This document shows positions 32,232 through 41,822 of a stretch of 64,000 nucleotides of DNA, in pieces. The notes beneath the pieces are model-generated. The model worked only from the letters and a program-made list of their open reading frames with translations. It did no database searches and was not told where the DNA came from. Both the position numbers and the translations under genes were made by a program. The stretch is from contig NZ_JAYKZY010000002.1 in the NCBI RefSeq assembly GCF_035818615.1, positions 2,172,501 through 2,236,500 of the forward strand. The letters are read 5' to 3'. How positions within the stretch are numbered: position 1 is the stretch's first letter; each line of letters starts with the position of its first letter. The DNA is from Sphingobium sp. CR2-8. GTDB lineage: Bacteria > Pseudomonadota > Alphaproteobacteria > Sphingomonadales > Sphingomonadaceae.

Positions 32232-33404
32232 TTAGACAGCCTGCCCCGCCGCCACGCCACTGGCCCAGGCCCATTGAAAATTATAGCCGCCCAGCCAGCC
32301 GGTCACGTCCACCGCCTCGCCGATGGCATAGAGCCCCGGCACCTTGGCCGCTTCCATCGTCCGCGACGACAGGCCGGCGGTCGCGATCCCGCCTACCGTC
32401 ACCTCCGCCTTGGCATAGCCCTCCGTGCCCGTGGGGGCGAAGGGCCAGTCGCCCAGTCGCGCAGCCGTCTGCCGCAGGGCCTTGTCCGACAGATTGCCCA
32501 TTTCCCCCTGCACTTGGAGCCGCTCCAGCAGCGCGTCGGCCAGCCGCTCGGTCAGCGCCTGCGCCAGCACCTTGCGCAGGCTGGTGCGCGGCCGTTCCCG
32601 CTTTTCCGCGAGCAGCCAGTCGGCCGCCCGGTCCGGCAGGAAATCGACCTGGATCGGCGTGCGATGCTGCCAATAGCTGCTGATCTGCAACATCGCCGGG
32701 CCGGACAGACCGCGATGGGTGAACAAGGCGGCCTCGCGAAAGCGGGTCTTGTTCCAGCGCACGACGACATCGGCCGACACGCCGGACAACGACTGAAACA
32801 GTTGTTCCTCCGGCCCCAGCGTGAAGGGCACCAGCGCCGGGCGCGGCTGTATGATGCTGAGGCCGAACTGCCGGGCGACGTCATAGGCAAAGCCCGTCGC
32901 CCCCATTTTCGGGATCGACGGTCCCCCGGTGGCGAGCACCAGCGCCGGCGCGCGATGCTCGACCCCGCCGATCGTCACGCGATACATCCCGTCGCCACGC
33001 TGGATGTCCGTGACGCTCTGGCCCAGCATGATCGTCACGTCGCCCTTGGCGCATTCCTCCGCCAGCATCGCGACGATCTGCTTGGCCGACCCGTCGCAGA
33101 AGAGCTGCCCCAGCGTCTTTTCGTGCCAGGCGATGCCATATTGTTCCACTAGCGAAATGAAATCCTGCGCGCTGTAGCGCCCCAGCGCCGATTTGGCGAA
33201 ATGGGGGTTGGCCGACAGGTAGCGATCGGCGGCGCTATGGATGTTGGTGAAATTGCAGCGACCACCGCCGGAAATCAGGATCTTCTTACCCACAGCCTCG
33301 GCATGGTCGACCAGCAATACCTGTCGCTTTCGCTGTCCGGCAACGCTGGCACACATCATCCCCGCCGCGCCCGCCCCCAATATGATGGCGTCGTAATGAG
33401 CCAT
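32232..33404 (-). CDS. HI0933/BaiN-family NAD(P)/FAD-dependent oxidoreductase
   Basis: A 390-residue flavoprotein. The Rossmann dinucleotide-binding loop is AIILGAGAAGMMCASVAGQR; VGKKILISGGGRCNFTN is the family-specific motif; the C-terminal LYAIGEAVDVTGWLGGYNFQ closes the FAD site. Cytosolic; substrate unknown. The start ATG overlaps the TAA that the upstream YaiI-type gene would have if its frameshift were repaired (TAATG), so the two were a coupled pair. Confidence 0.9.
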   Translation of the reverse strand: MAHYDAIILGAGAAGMMCASVAGQRKRQVLLVDHAEAVGKKILISGGGRCNFTNIHSAADRYLSANPHFAKSALGRYSAQDFISLVEQYGIAWHEKTLGQLFCDGSAKQIVAMLAEECAKGDVTIMLGQSVTDIQRGDGMYRVTIGGVEHRAPALVLATGGPSIPKMGATGFAYDVARQFGLSIIQPRPALVPFTLGPEEQLFQSLSGVSADVVVRWNKTRFREAALFTHRGLSGPAMLQISSYWQHRTPIQVDFLPDRAADWLLAEKRERPRTSLRKVLAQALTERLADALLERLQVQGEMGNLSDKALRQTAARLGDWPFAPTGTEGYAKAEVTVGGIATAGLSSRTMEAAKVPGLYAIGEAVDVTGWLGGYNFQWAWASGVAAGQAV

Positions 33405-33852
33405 TACCGCCCCCGCTTCAAACGCACGACGGCCTCATCCAACGCCTGGAGGAACCGCGATCGGTCGGCCTTGCCGAAGGGCGGCGGTCCGCCGATCTGC
33501 TCTCCCCCGCGCGCAGGTCCGCCATGATCGCCCGCGTCGCGATCGCCGCCCCGATCGAGCTATGGGTGAAGGGCTTGCCATTGGACGCGATGACGACCGC
33601 CCCGGCTTTCAGGCACCGGTCGGCCAGCAAGATGTCGGCGGTGATGCATATCGACGCCGCGTCCGCCCGTTCCGCGATCCAGTCGTCCGCCGCATCGAAC
33701 CCGTCGCTCACCACCACCCGGTCGAGCAGCGGATGGGCGGGAATGCGGATCGGGCTGTTGCTCACGATCGTCACGGGGATGTCATGCCGCCAGGCGACCT
33801 TGTAGATCTCCTCCTTCACGGGGCAGGCATCGGCATCGACCAATATCTTCAT
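33404..33852 (-). pseudogene. YaiI/YqxD-family (DUF188) protein, frameshifted near its 3' end
   Basis: MKILVDADACPVKEEIYKVA, DGFDAADDWIAERADAASIC and SNGKPFTHSSIGAAIATRAI identify the DUF188 PIN-like family. After IMADLRAG the frame departs from the family and ends at 33418. One extra G in the run at 33504-33508 (five in the top-strand C run) restores EQIGGPPPFGKADRSRFLQA, the conserved ending, and a TAA that overlaps the next ATG. The break is thus a single missing base, either a recent mutation or a sequencing error. Confidence 0.8.
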
Positions 33853-33945
33853 GGGTGGGGGCGATAGGCCGTGGGGCCGGTCGAGACAATGGTCGGACGA
33901 CGAATAGCTGATGGCAAATATAATGCGTGGCCCAACCAACGGCTT

Positions 33946-34011
33946 GTTCCCCGGCGCAGGCCGGGCCCCAGTTCAGACCGTGGAACTGGACCCCGGCCTG
34001 CGCCGGGGAAC
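33946..34011. repeat. REP2 inverted pair
   Basis: GTTCCCCGGCGCAGGCCGGG with inverse CCCGGCCTGCGCCGGGGAAC and an inner GTTCAGACCGTGGAAC hairpin. It lies in the 275-base gap between divergent genes, which otherwise shows only AT-richer leader sequence. Confidence 0.85.
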
Positions 34012-34127
34012 GGATAATGCCTCTTCCCGTCCTTTGTGGGCTTTATACAGCAATCTGTTTCCTCTATTTTCCCCCAGGACCATTCCCCGCCTTCACCCCG
34101 TGCCGATCCTGCCCTACATGGGCGAAT

Positions 34128-34550
34128 ATGAGCGCTCCCCTGTATAACAAGGACATCTTGCGGCTAGCCGCCGGCATCCCGCACCATGCCCGCCTGCCCG
34201 ATCCCCAGGCCAGCGTCGAGAGGCGCTCCCCCACCTGCGGATCGCGGGTGACGGCCGATGCGCGGATGGCGGACGGTCGCCTGGCCGACATGGGCCTGGA
34301 CGTGAAGGCCTGCGCCTTGGGCCAGGCCTCCGCCGCGCTGATGGCGGGCCATGCGATCGGCCTGACCGCGCAGGAACTGGCCGAAGCGCGCGACAAGCTG
34401 GCCGCCTATCTGGCGGGGACGAGCGAAGACCTGGATTTCTGGCCAGGCCTGGCCGTGCTGGCCCCGGCGCGCGGCTATCCCGCCCGCCACGCCTCGATCC
34501 GCCTCGGCTTCGAAGCGATCGCGGAAGCCGCGCGGATGGCGGACGCCTGA
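34128..34550 (+). CDS. IscU/NifU-N-like iron-sulfur scaffold protein (one Cys missing)
   Basis: A 140-residue protein: MSAPLYNKDILRLAAGIPHH, SPTCGSRVTADARM and DVKACALGQASAALMAGHAI match the NifU_N/IscU-like fold with two of the three cluster-binding cysteines. The third, expected near the C-terminal helix (here YPARHASIRLGFEA), is absent. The family version in sphingomonads shares this, so it may be a cluster-transfer or regulatory homologue. Its TGA overlaps the antiporter ATG, implying coupling. Confidence 0.75.
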   Translation: MSAPLYNKDILRLAAGIPHHARLPDPQASVERRSPTCGSRVTADARMADGRLADMGLDVKACALGQASAALMAGHAIGLTAQELAEARDKLAAYLAGTSEDLDFWPGLAVLAPARGYPARHASIRLGFEAIAEAARMADA

Positions 34551-36367
34551 TGTCCGCCGCGCCCGCATCCGTCCCGCCCGTCCCGATCAGCGCCACCGAC
34601 ATATTGTTGAGCGACGGCGTCATCCTGCTCGGCGCCGCCGTCCTCTTCGTCCTGCTCTTCCGCCGCTTCGGCCTGGGCGCGGTGCTGGGCTATCTCGTCG
34701 CGGGCGCACTGGTCGGGCCGCAGGGCCTGGGCCTGGTCGGCGGCGGCGAATCGAAGCTCGCCATCGCGGAAATCGGTATCGTCCTGCTGCTGTTCCTCGT
34801 CGGCCTCGAACTCCACCCCGCCCGCCTCTGGCGATTGAAGCGCGATATCTTTGCGCTAGGCCTGGCGCAGGTCGTGCTGTGCGGCAGCATGCTGACCGCG
34901 ATCATCTTCTACTTCACCGGCTTCACCTGGGGCGCGGCCATCGCGCTCGGCCTGCCGCTCGCCCTGTCCTCCACCGCACAGGTGCTGCCGGGCCTCAAAT
35001 CCAGCGGCCGCATCAACTCGCCCTTCGGTGAGAAAGTCTTTTCGATCCTGCTGTTCCAGGATCTTTCGATCGTCCCGCTCATCACCATCGTCGCCGCGCT
35101 GTCGCGCAACCCGGCCGACGCGGGCGGACCGCCCGGATGGATGATGGCGGGCTACACTGTCGCCGCCATTGCGGGCCTCGTGCTGGCGGGCCGCTTCATT
35201 CTTCGCCCGCTCCTGGGGCTGGTCGGGCGACTGGGCGAGCGCGAGATGTTCGTCGTCGTCGGTCTCTTCACCGTTCTTGCCGCCGCCGCGCTGATGCACA
35301 GCCTGCACCTCTCGACCGCGCTGGGCGCCTTCGTCGCGGGCGTCATGCTCGCCGATTCGCCCTACCGGCACGAGATTGAGGCCGACGTCGAACCCTTCCG
35401 CTCGATCCTGCTCGGCCTCTTTTTCCTGGCCGTGGGCATGGTGCTGGACCTGCGCGCCGTCGCCGCCAACCCGCTATTCGTCCTGTCGATGGCCGCGATC
35501 CTGGTCGCGACCAAGGCGGCGATCGTCACCGGCCTCGCCCGCCTGTTCGGCATGGCGTGGAAACAGGCGCTGGGCGCGGGGTTGCTCCTGTCCCAAGGCG
35601 GCGAATTCGGCTTCGTCCTCTTCGCCCAGGCGCAGAACGCCCTGCTGATCGCGCCCGAAGCGGCCAGCCTGTTCAGCGCGATCGTCACCTTCTCCATGGC
35701 GACGACGCCCTTCCTGATGCTGTTCGCCCGCCGTTTCGAATTTGCCAGGCCCAAGGACCTTGACGACCTGCCCGGCCCGGAAGACGCGCCGCGCGGTTCC
35801 GCCATCGTCGTGGGTTATGGCCGCTTCGGCCAGACCGTGGCGCAGATGCTGATGGGCCACGGCTTTGGCGTCACCCTGATCGACAAGAAGCCCTCGCAGA
35901 TCGAGGTGTCGAGCCGGTTCGACATGAAAGTCTATTATGGCGACGGCACCCGCATGGACCTGCTCCACCGCGCCGGTGGGGCGGAAGCGCGGCTGATCGC
36001 CTTCTGCATCGACGATCCCTCGCTCGATTCGCGTACGCTCCAGCCGATCGCGGAGGCTTTCCCGCAGGCCGCGCTGATGGTCCGCGCCTTCGACCGGCGG
36101 CAATTGATGGAATTGCAGGAGATGGACCTGGCAGGCGTCGTCCGCGAAGTCTATAAATCGGCGATCTGCATGGGCGTGCAGGCGATGCAGGCGCTGGGCG
36201 TCCCGGACGAAGAAGTCGAGGAAGTCGAGCGGCAATATCGCGAAAATGATGCCCAGCGGCTGGCGCTCCAGACCGAACATGGCACGCTGCTCGCGGCGAA
36301 GGACTTGATGTATCGCCCCGGCAAGGGCATGCGGCTGCTCAGCCGAGGGGATGGGGAAGACGCATGA
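34550..36367 (+). CDS. CPA2 cation:proton antiporter with TrkA-N domain (KefB/KefC-like)
   Basis: A 605-residue inner-membrane protein. Twelve or so hydrophobic segments occupy residues 20-390 (LGYLVAGALVGPQGLGLVGG, FLVGLELHPARLWRLKRDIF, STALGAFVAGVMLADSPYRH). The C-terminal Rossmann RCK domain begins SAIVVGYGRFGQTVAQMLMG, an NAD(H)-binding motif that gates transport. Probable K+/H+ exchange, sometimes glutathione-gated in KefB/C. Overlaps the IscU-like gene before it and the DUF423 gene after it. Confidence 0.92.
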   Translation: MSAAPASVPPVPISATDILLSDGVILLGAAVLFVLLFRRFGLGAVLGYLVAGALVGPQGLGLVGGGESKLAIAEIGIVLLLFLVGLELHPARLWRLKRDIFALGLAQVVLCGSMLTAIIFYFTGFTWGAAIALGLPLALSSTAQVLPGLKSSGRINSPFGEKVFSILLFQDLSIVPLITIVAALSRNPADAGGPPGWMMAGYTVAAIAGLVLAGRFILRPLLGLVGRLGEREMFVVVGLFTVLAAAALMHSLHLSTALGAFVAGVMLADSPYRHEIEADVEPFRSILLGLFFLAVGMVLDLRAVAANPLFVLSMAAILVATKAAIVTGLARLFGMAWKQALGAGLLLSQGGEFGFVLFAQAQNALLIAPEAASLFSAIVTFSMATTPFLMLFARRFEFARPKDLDDLPGPEDAPRGSAIVVGYGRFGQTVAQMLMGHGFGVTLIDKKPSQIEVSSRFDMKVYYGDGTRMDLLHRAGGAEARLIAFCIDDPSLDSRTLQPIAEAFPQAALMVRAFDRRQLMELQEMDLAGVVREVYKSAICMGVQAMQALGVPDEEVEEVERQYRENDAQRLALQTEHGTLLAAKDLMYRPGKGMRLLSRGDGEDA

Positions 36368-36690
36368 TCGCATTATCGGCCTGCCTGTCGGCCGCGCTCG
36401 CCATCGGTGCGGGCGCATTCGGCGCGCATGGCGTCACCGATCCCAAGGCGGTCGAATGGCTGCGCACCGGGGGCATGTACCAGCTGATCCATGCGGTCGC
36501 GGCGATCGCCATAATGGGCGTCGCGCGCGGTGCGGCGGCGCTGATGCTCACCGGCGCGGCGATCTTTGCCCTCACCCTCTACGCGATGGCGCTGGGCGGT
36601 CCCAAATGGCTGGGCGCGGTCACGCCGATCGGCGGCCTGTTGATGATCGCAGGGTGGCTGTGGGCGGCATGGGCCTTCGCGCAACGCTGA
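36364..36690 (+). CDS. DUF423 membrane protein
   Basis: A 108-residue protein with four membrane helices (LSAALAIGAGAFGAHGVTDP is the DUF423 signature; LGGPKWLGAVTPIGGLLMIA the second conserved segment). Its ATG overlaps the antiporter stop by four bases. Function unknown. Confidence 0.9.
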   Translation: MIALSACLSAALAIGAGAFGAHGVTDPKAVEWLRTGGMYQLIHAVAAIAIMGVARGAAALMLTGAAIFALTLYAMALGGPKWLGAVTPIGGLLMIAGWLWAAWAFAQR

Positions 36691-36753
36691 CCCGATAGCG
36701 CCTGCCGCAGCGCGCCCTTGCCCCCGATCCCTCGCAAGCCTAGATTGAACGCC

Positions 36754-37218
36754 ATGGCCGACCATCACCATCATCAGGAACCGACCGGCACGAAGCTGGC
36801 CGACGCCGCCCGCATCACGCTGGAAGCGAAGAACGAACAATGGACGCCGATGCGCGCCGCCATCTTCGACGCGCTGGCGGCGGAGGAGCGCCCGGCTTCA
36901 GCCTACGACATCGCCGATACGGTGTCGAAGGCGCGCGGCAAGCGGGTCGCGCCCAACAGCGTCTATCGCATCCTCGACCTGTTCGTGACGAACAACATCG
37001 CCATGCGGGTGGAAAGCGCCAACGCCTATATCGCCAACGCCCATCCGGGCTGTCATCACGACTGCATCTTCCTGGTCTGCCGCACCTGCAAGCAGGCGAC
37101 CCATGTCGATGACGACAAGGTCACGAACGAAGTGCGGGCGGTCGCGGTGCAGGAAGGGTTCCATCCCGAACGGCCGGTGATCGAAATTCTGGGCACCTGC
37201 GCCAAATGCGCAGCCTGA
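36754..37218 (+). CDS. Fur-family transcriptional regulator (Zur-like)
   Basis: A 154-residue metalloregulator. N-terminal histidine-rich start (MADHHHHQEP), winged helix (TPMRAAIFDALAAEERPASA, NSVYRILDLFV), then metal sites: HPGCHHDCIFLVCRTCKQATHVDD with the CxxC pair, and the final CAKC. The layout fits Zur better than Fur, but target metal cannot be proven. The start is ATG 36754; the frame extends 12 codons upstream without a ribosome site. Upstream of the repeats before dxs. Confidence 0.85.
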   Translation: MADHHHHQEPTGTKLADAARITLEAKNEQWTPMRAAIFDALAAEERPASAYDIADTVSKARGKRVAPNSVYRILDLFVTNNIAMRVESANAYIANAHPGCHHDCIFLVCRTCKQATHVDDDKVTNEVRAVAVQEGFHPERPVIEILGTCAKCAA

Positions 37219-37252
37219 TATATGGTCGCCCGGCAGCGTTGCGCTTTGGCGC

Positions 37253-37330
37253 GGAACGGCCTAGCGCACGTCCCTTTGATGGGGAACGGCCTTGCGGATG
37301 TCCCTTCGACAGGGAACGGCCTCGCGGCCT
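37253..37330. repeat. Tandem 30-bp repeats before dxs
   Basis: GGAACGGCCTAGCGCACGTC begins the first unit; copies start at 37283 and 37313 (the last truncated). Period 30, a multiple of three. They fill the leader between the Zur-like gene and dxs. Confidence 0.85.
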
Positions 37331-37348
37331 GGGGAGTCTAAGTCTTTC

Positions 37349-39268
37349 ATGAATGATCGTCCGCAAACCCCGCTTCTCGACCAGGTCGTCTGGCCGTCCG
37401 ACCTGCGCGCGCTGAAGCCCGATCAACTGGACCAGCTGGCCGACGAACTGCGGCAGGAAGTGATCGCTGCGGTCGGCGTGACCGGCGGGCATCTGGGTTC
37501 GGGTCTGGGCGTCGTCGAACTGACCACTGCGATCCATTATGTGTTCGACACGCCGCAGGACAAGCTGGTCTGGGACGTCGGCCATCAATGCTATCCGCAC
37601 AAGATATTGACCGGTCGCCGCGACCGCATCCGCACCCTGCGCATGGGCGGCGGCCTGTCCGGCTTCACCAAGCGCGCCGAATCCGAATATGACCCCTTCG
37701 GCGCGGCGCACAGTTCCACATCGATCAGCGCGGCCTTGGGCTTCGCCATCGCCAACAAGATGCAGGATCGTCCCGGCAAGGGCATCGCCGTGATCGGTGA
37801 CGGCGCGATGTCGGCGGGCATGGCCTATGAGGCGATGAACAATGCGCGCGCCGCGGGCAATCGCCTGGTCGTGATCCTGAACGACAACGACATGTCGATC
37901 GCCCCGCCGGTCGGTGGCCTGTCCGCCTATCTTGCACGGCTGGTGTCGAGCCGCGAGTTCCTCGGCCTGCGCGACATTGCCAAGCGCCTCGCCCGCAAGC
38001 TTCCCCGACCGCTCCACAATGCGGCGCGCAAGACGGACGAGTTCGCGCGCGGCATGGCGATGGGCGGCACCCTGTTCGAGGAACTGGGCTTCTATTATGT
38101 CGGCCCGGTCGACGGCCATAATCTGGACCAGCTGATCCCGGTCCTGGAAAATGTACGCGACGCGGCCGAAGGGCCGTGCCTGGTCCATGTCGTCACGCAA
38201 AAGGGCAAGGGCTATGCCCCTGCCGAAGCGGCCGCCGACAAATATCATGGCGTCCAGAAGTTCGACGTCATCACCGGCGCGCAGGCGAAGGCCCCACCCG
38301 GACCGCCCAGCTATACCAATGTCTTCGCGCAGGCCCTGATCGCCGAAGCGCAGCGCGATCCCACCGTCTGCGCCATCACCGCCGCCATGCCGTCGGGCAC
38401 GGGCCTGGACAAGTTCCAGCTGGCCTTTCCCGACCGCATCTTCGACGTCGGCATCGCCGAACAACATGCCGTCACCTTCGCGGCCGGCCTGGCGGCGGAA
38501 GGCATGCGCCCCTTCTGCGCCATCTACTCGACCTTCCTGCAACGCGCCTACGATCAGGTCGTGCATGACGTGGCGATCCAGAACCTGCCCGTCCGCTTCG
38601 CGATCGACCGCGCGGGCTTGGTCGGCGCGGACGGTTCGACCCATGCGGGCAGCTTCGACGTCACCTATCTCGCCACCCTGCCCAATATGGTGGTGATGGC
38701 GGCGGCGGACGAGGCGGAACTGGTCCACATGGTCCATACCTGCGCCGTCCACGACAGCGGCCCGATCGCGGTGCGCTATCCGCGCGGCAACGGCACCGGC
38801 GTCGCCATGCCCGAAGTCCCCGAACGGCTCGCCATCGGCAAGGGCCGCATCGTGCGCGACGGGCGGCAGGTCGCCATCCTATCGCTGGGCACCCGTCTGG
38901 AGGAAGCGCTCAAGGCCGCCGAAGCGCTGGAGGCCAAGGGCCTGTCCACCACCGTCGCCGACCTGCGTTTCGCCAAGCCGCTGGACGAAGCGATGATCCG
39001 CAAGCTGCTGACCACCCACGAAGTCGCCGTGACGATCGAGGAAGGCGCGATCGGCGGCCTGGGCGCGCATGTGCTCACGCTCGCCAGCGACCTTGGCCTG
39101 ATCGACAATGGCCTCAAGCTGCGGACCATGCGCCTGCCCGATATCTTCCAGGATCAGGACAAGCCCGAAAAACAATATGCCGACGCCCGGCTGGACGCCG
39201 ACGCGATCGTCGATACCGTGCTGACCGCCCTGCGCCACAACAGCGTCGGGGCGGAAGTTCGCGCCTGA
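37349..39268 (+). CDS. dxs: 1-deoxy-D-xylulose-5-phosphate synthase
   Basis: A 639-residue thiamine-diphosphate enzyme that condenses pyruvate and glyceraldehyde-3-phosphate, the first step of the MEP isoprenoid pathway. [15 protein letters not shown], the ThDP motif [20 protein letters not shown] to [13 protein letters not shown], and the transketolase motif [18 protein letters not shown] (catalytic Glu) are intact. Length normal. The start at 37349 follows GGGGAG; the frame open to 37292 runs into tandem repeats. Confidence 0.97.
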   Translation: MNDRPQTPLLDQVVWPSDLRALKPDQLDQLADELRQEVIAAVGVTGGHLGSGLGVVELTTAIHYVFDTPQDKLVWDVGHQCYPHKILTGRRDRIRTLRMGGGLSGFTKRAESEYDPFGAAHSSTSISAALGFAIANKMQDRPGKGIAVIGDGAMSAGMAYEAMNNARAAGNRLVVILNDNDMSIAPPVGGLSAYLARLVSSREFLGLRDIAKRLARKLPRPLHNAARKTDEFARGMAMGGTLFEELGFYYVGPVDGHNLDQLIPVLENVRDAAEGPCLVHVVTQKGKGYAPAEAAADKYHGVQKFDVITGAQAKAPPGPPSYTNVFAQALIAEAQRDPTVCAITAAMPSGTGLDKFQLAFPDRIFDVGIAEQHAVTFAAGLAAEGMRPFCAIYSTFLQRAYDQVVHDVAIQNLPVRFAIDRAGLVGADGSTHAGSFDVTYLATLPNMVVMAAADEAELVHMVHTCAVHDSGPIAVRYPRGNGTGVAMPEVPERLAIGKGRIVRDGRQVAILSLGTRLEEALKAAEALEAKGLSTTVADLRFAKPLDEAMIRKLLTTHEVAVTIEEGAIGGLGAHVLTLASDLGLIDNGLKLRTMRLPDIFQDQDKPEKQYADARLDADAIVDTVLTALRHNSVGAEVRA

Positions 39269-39369
39269 CGCCAACATATCGCAGGAACCAAATTCGCTCC
39301 GCAAGCGTAATGGGCTGACCGTGCCACCGGCAGCATAGTCGGCACGGCCCATAAGAGACGGAGGGGCGG

Positions 39370-40869
39370 TTGGCGGCGCATTATCGGGCATCATCGCATC
39401 GGTTCGCACGCGGTCGTACGCCTGCCCTTGTCGCCCTGATCCTCTGCGTGGGTTGCCAGCAGAAACCCGCTGCCGTCGCCCCGCCCCGCGCATCCGACCC
39501 CGTGCCCGCGCCACAGGAAAAATCGCTGATCGCCGTGCCGGTCGAGGCGGACTCCGCCGCTTTGCGCGAAGCGGTCGAACAGGCGGTGCCGCGCATCCTG
39601 TGGACGATCAACCGCCGCGAGCCGCGCTGCGTCGCGCCGCAGAAGGTCAAGATATTCGGCGGCGAGCTGAAGGTCACGCCGCCCATCGGCTGCACCATCG
39701 TCGGCACCGTCACCCGCGGCGCGGTCAGCCTGCGCGGTGAAGGGCGGGACATCATCGCCGACCTGCCCATCCATGCCAGCATCAGCGCGCGGGACGTGGG
39801 CGGCGTGCTGAAAGGCGAAACCGCGACAGGATCGGCGATGGTCAAGGCCCGCATCACCATCGATCTGGCGCGCGACTGGACGCCCAAGGGTACGGTGCAA
39901 CTCCATTATGACTGGACCACGCCGCCCGGCATCGATTTTCTGGGCCAGCGCATCCGCTTCACCGACGAAGCCGACGAAAAACTGCGCCCCATCGTCGCCA
40001 GACTGGAGCGGGATCTGCCGCGCGAACTGGCGAAGATGAACCTGCGGAGCGAAGCGGAGAAACTCTGGCGTCAGGCCTTTACGACGCTCGATCTCAACAA
40101 ACAGAACCCGCCGGTCTGGATGCGCGTCAGCCCGCAAAAAATCTTCTACAATGGCTATGTGATGCGCGGCCAGTCCATCCGGCTCGATCTGGGGATGGAG
40201 GCCATAACGGAGACCTTCGTCGGCGATCGCCCGGCCGATCCGCGTCCGACCGCGCTGCCCCCGCTCGACCGTTCACCGGTGCGCAACCAACTGTCCTTCT
40301 TCCTGCCGGTGACGGCGGACTATCGCGAACTGCAACCCGTCGTCCAGCGCGCGCTGTCGAAGCGCGCCACGCGCCCCTTCGACTTGCCCGGCATCGGTGC
40401 GGTGTCGGTGCGCTTTTCCAATGTCGCCTGCTATGGCGCGACCGGCGGACGCATCGCGGTGGGCGTGGACATCGCTGCCCGGCCCGCCAATTCGCAGGAG
40501 GAAATCCATGGCCGCATCTGGCTGGCCGCGCGCCCGGTCAACGCCGCCAACTCGCCCCGCGTCGGTTTCGTCGATCCGGTCATCACCGGCGATACCGACG
40601 GGGTCAGTGGCGACATGCTGCTGGCGATCGGACAAAGCCCCGGCTTTTCCAACCTGATCGCCAGCGCGCTGGGTCAGAATTTCGCCAAGGACATAGAAGA
40701 GCTGAAAGGCAAGATCGGCCGCGCCATCGCCGATCGGCGGGAGGGCGACTTCGTCATAAAGGCGCATGCCGACCGCTTCGATATCGGCACCATCCATGCC
40801 TATGGCCAGGGTCTGCACCTGCCCGTCCGTGCGACGGGCAAGGCGCAGATCAGTTACCGGCCGCTCTGA
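39370..40869 (+). CDS. DUF4403 lipoprotein
   Basis: A 499-residue protein with a lipobox-like segment (ALVALILCVGC, Cys 29), so it is probably lipid-anchored in the periplasm. The two repeated all-beta/alpha halves (HYDWTTPPGIDFLGQRIRFT; DRFDIGTIHAYGQGLHLPVR) match DUF4403, a tubular-lipid-binding-like fold family. The start is a TTG at 39370 after GGAGGGGCGG. A hairpin (about 39307-39353) lies in the leader. It ends directly against the convergent DUF3035 gene with no gap. Confidence 0.82.
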   Translation: MAAHYRASSHRFARGRTPALVALILCVGCQQKPAAVAPPRASDPVPAPQEKSLIAVPVEADSAALREAVEQAVPRILWTINRREPRCVAPQKVKIFGGELKVTPPIGCTIVGTVTRGAVSLRGEGRDIIADLPIHASISARDVGGVLKGETATGSAMVKARITIDLARDWTPKGTVQLHYDWTTPPGIDFLGQRIRFTDEADEKLRPIVARLERDLPRELAKMNLRSEAEKLWRQAFTTLDLNKQNPPVWMRVSPQKIFYNGYVMRGQSIRLDLGMEAITETFVGDRPADPRPTALPPLDRSPVRNQLSFFLPVTADYRELQPVVQRALSKRATRPFDLPGIGAVSVRFSNVACYGATGGRIAVGVDIAARPANSQEEIHGRIWLAARPVNAANSPRVGFVDPVITGDTDGVSGDMLLAIGQSPGFSNLIASALGQNFAKDIEELKGKIGRAIADRREGDFVIKAHADRFDIGTIHAYGQGLHLPVRATGKAQISYRPL

Positions 40870-41313
40870 TTATTGTTGCGGCGCAGGCGCAGGCGCCGGA
40901 GCGGGGGCCGAGGTAGCGGCGCGCGCGTCCTGCCCGTCACCTTCGGGCGCGGCGATGATGTCGCGGGTGGTCGCGCCCTTGTCCACGACTTCGGTGCCCG
41001 GATCACCGACCGACGAGCGGATGCCGGCCGCAGCATTGGCGCGCCCGGTCGCGCTCAGCGTGGCGCTTTCGCTGGCGCTGCGGGGCGCTGGGCCGCCGAA
41101 CATCGCCTCCATCGCAGCCTTGCTCGAATTGACCGAGGCCGCAGCGGGCGAGCCGGGCGCGGGCGGCACCAGCGCGAAGTCGGGCGGGATCACCAGGGGG
41201 GCCTGCCGCGACACGGCGAATTCGTCGGGACGCTGGCGGTTCATCAGGCCGCCGCCGCCGCCGCAGGCGGACAGGGTGGTCACAAGGCCGGCGGCGAGGA
41301 TCAGTTTACGCAT
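40870..41313 (-). CDS. DUF3035 lipoprotein
   Basis: A 147-residue protein: MRKLILAAGLVTTLSACGGG lipoprotein signal (lipobox LSAC), then RQRPDEFAVSRQAPLVIPPD, the DUF3035 signature, and an Ala/Pro-rich tail. Its ATG overlaps the lspA stop (TAATG), so a lipoprotein substrate is co-translated with its signal peptidase. Function unknown. Confidence 0.85.
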   Translation of the reverse strand: MRKLILAAGLVTTLSACGGGGGLMNRQRPDEFAVSRQAPLVIPPDFALVPPAPGSPAAASVNSSKAAMEAMFGGPAPRSASESATLSATGRANAAAGIRSSVGDPGTEVVDKGATTRDIIAAPEGDGQDARAATSAPAPAPAPAPQQ

Positions 41314-41822
41314 TACTTCACAGTCTCCGAATTTGCGCCCTTGTCGCGCAGCAGCAACGCCCGCGCAAGCAGGATCAGCACGCCGATGGTAATGGCGGCA
41401 TCCGCCAGATTGAAAATCAGGAAAGGCCGCCATTCGCCGAAATGCAGGTCGGCATAATCGACGACATAGCCCAGCCGCATGCGATCCACGATATTGCCGA
41501 TCGCGCCGCCCAGCACCAGGCCCAGCGCGGTCACATCCTGCCGCGCCTTTTCGCGCCACATCCACACACCCACGAAACCGGCGATCAGCATCGTCATGCC
41601 GACCAGCACCCAGCGGGCGACATCAGTATCAGCGTGGAAAAAGCCCATGGAAACGCCACGATTTTCCAGCCAGCGCAGGCGAAAGAAGGGCACGATATCG
41701 ATCCCTTCCAACCGGCTCTTGAGCGCGAGCGGATAGGTGACCGTATATTTGATCAGCTGGTCCAGCGCGAGCGTTACGATCGCGACGGTCAGGCCCAGCG
41801 GGCGATGATTGACGGCGCTCAT
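41313..41822 (-). CDS. lspA: Lipoprotein signal peptidase II
   Basis: A 169-residue inner-membrane aspartyl protease with four helices. WLENRGVSMGFF and the two catalytic aspartates in GAIGNIVDRMRLGYVVDY and FNLADAAITIGV are present. The start overlaps the ileS stop (ATGA) and the stop overlaps the DUF3035 start, giving an ileS-lspA-DUF3035 operon, a common order in bacteria. It cleaves prolipoproteins before Lnt (23765-25378) acylates them. Confidence 0.95.
   Translation of the reverse strand: MSAVNHRPLGLTVAIVTLALDQLIKYTVTYPLALKSRLEGIDIVPFFRLRWLENRGVSMGFFHADTDVARWVLVGMTMLIAGFVGVWMWREKARQDVTALGLVLGGAIGNIVDRMRLGYVVDYADLHFGEWRPFLIFNLADAAITIGVLILLARALLLRDKGANSETVK

Noticed and set aside
37121..38752. 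A ~540-codon minus-strand frame opposite dxs
   Set aside because: Antisense to dxs; its repeated 10-residue pattern comes from the 30-bp tandem repeats, not from a protein.
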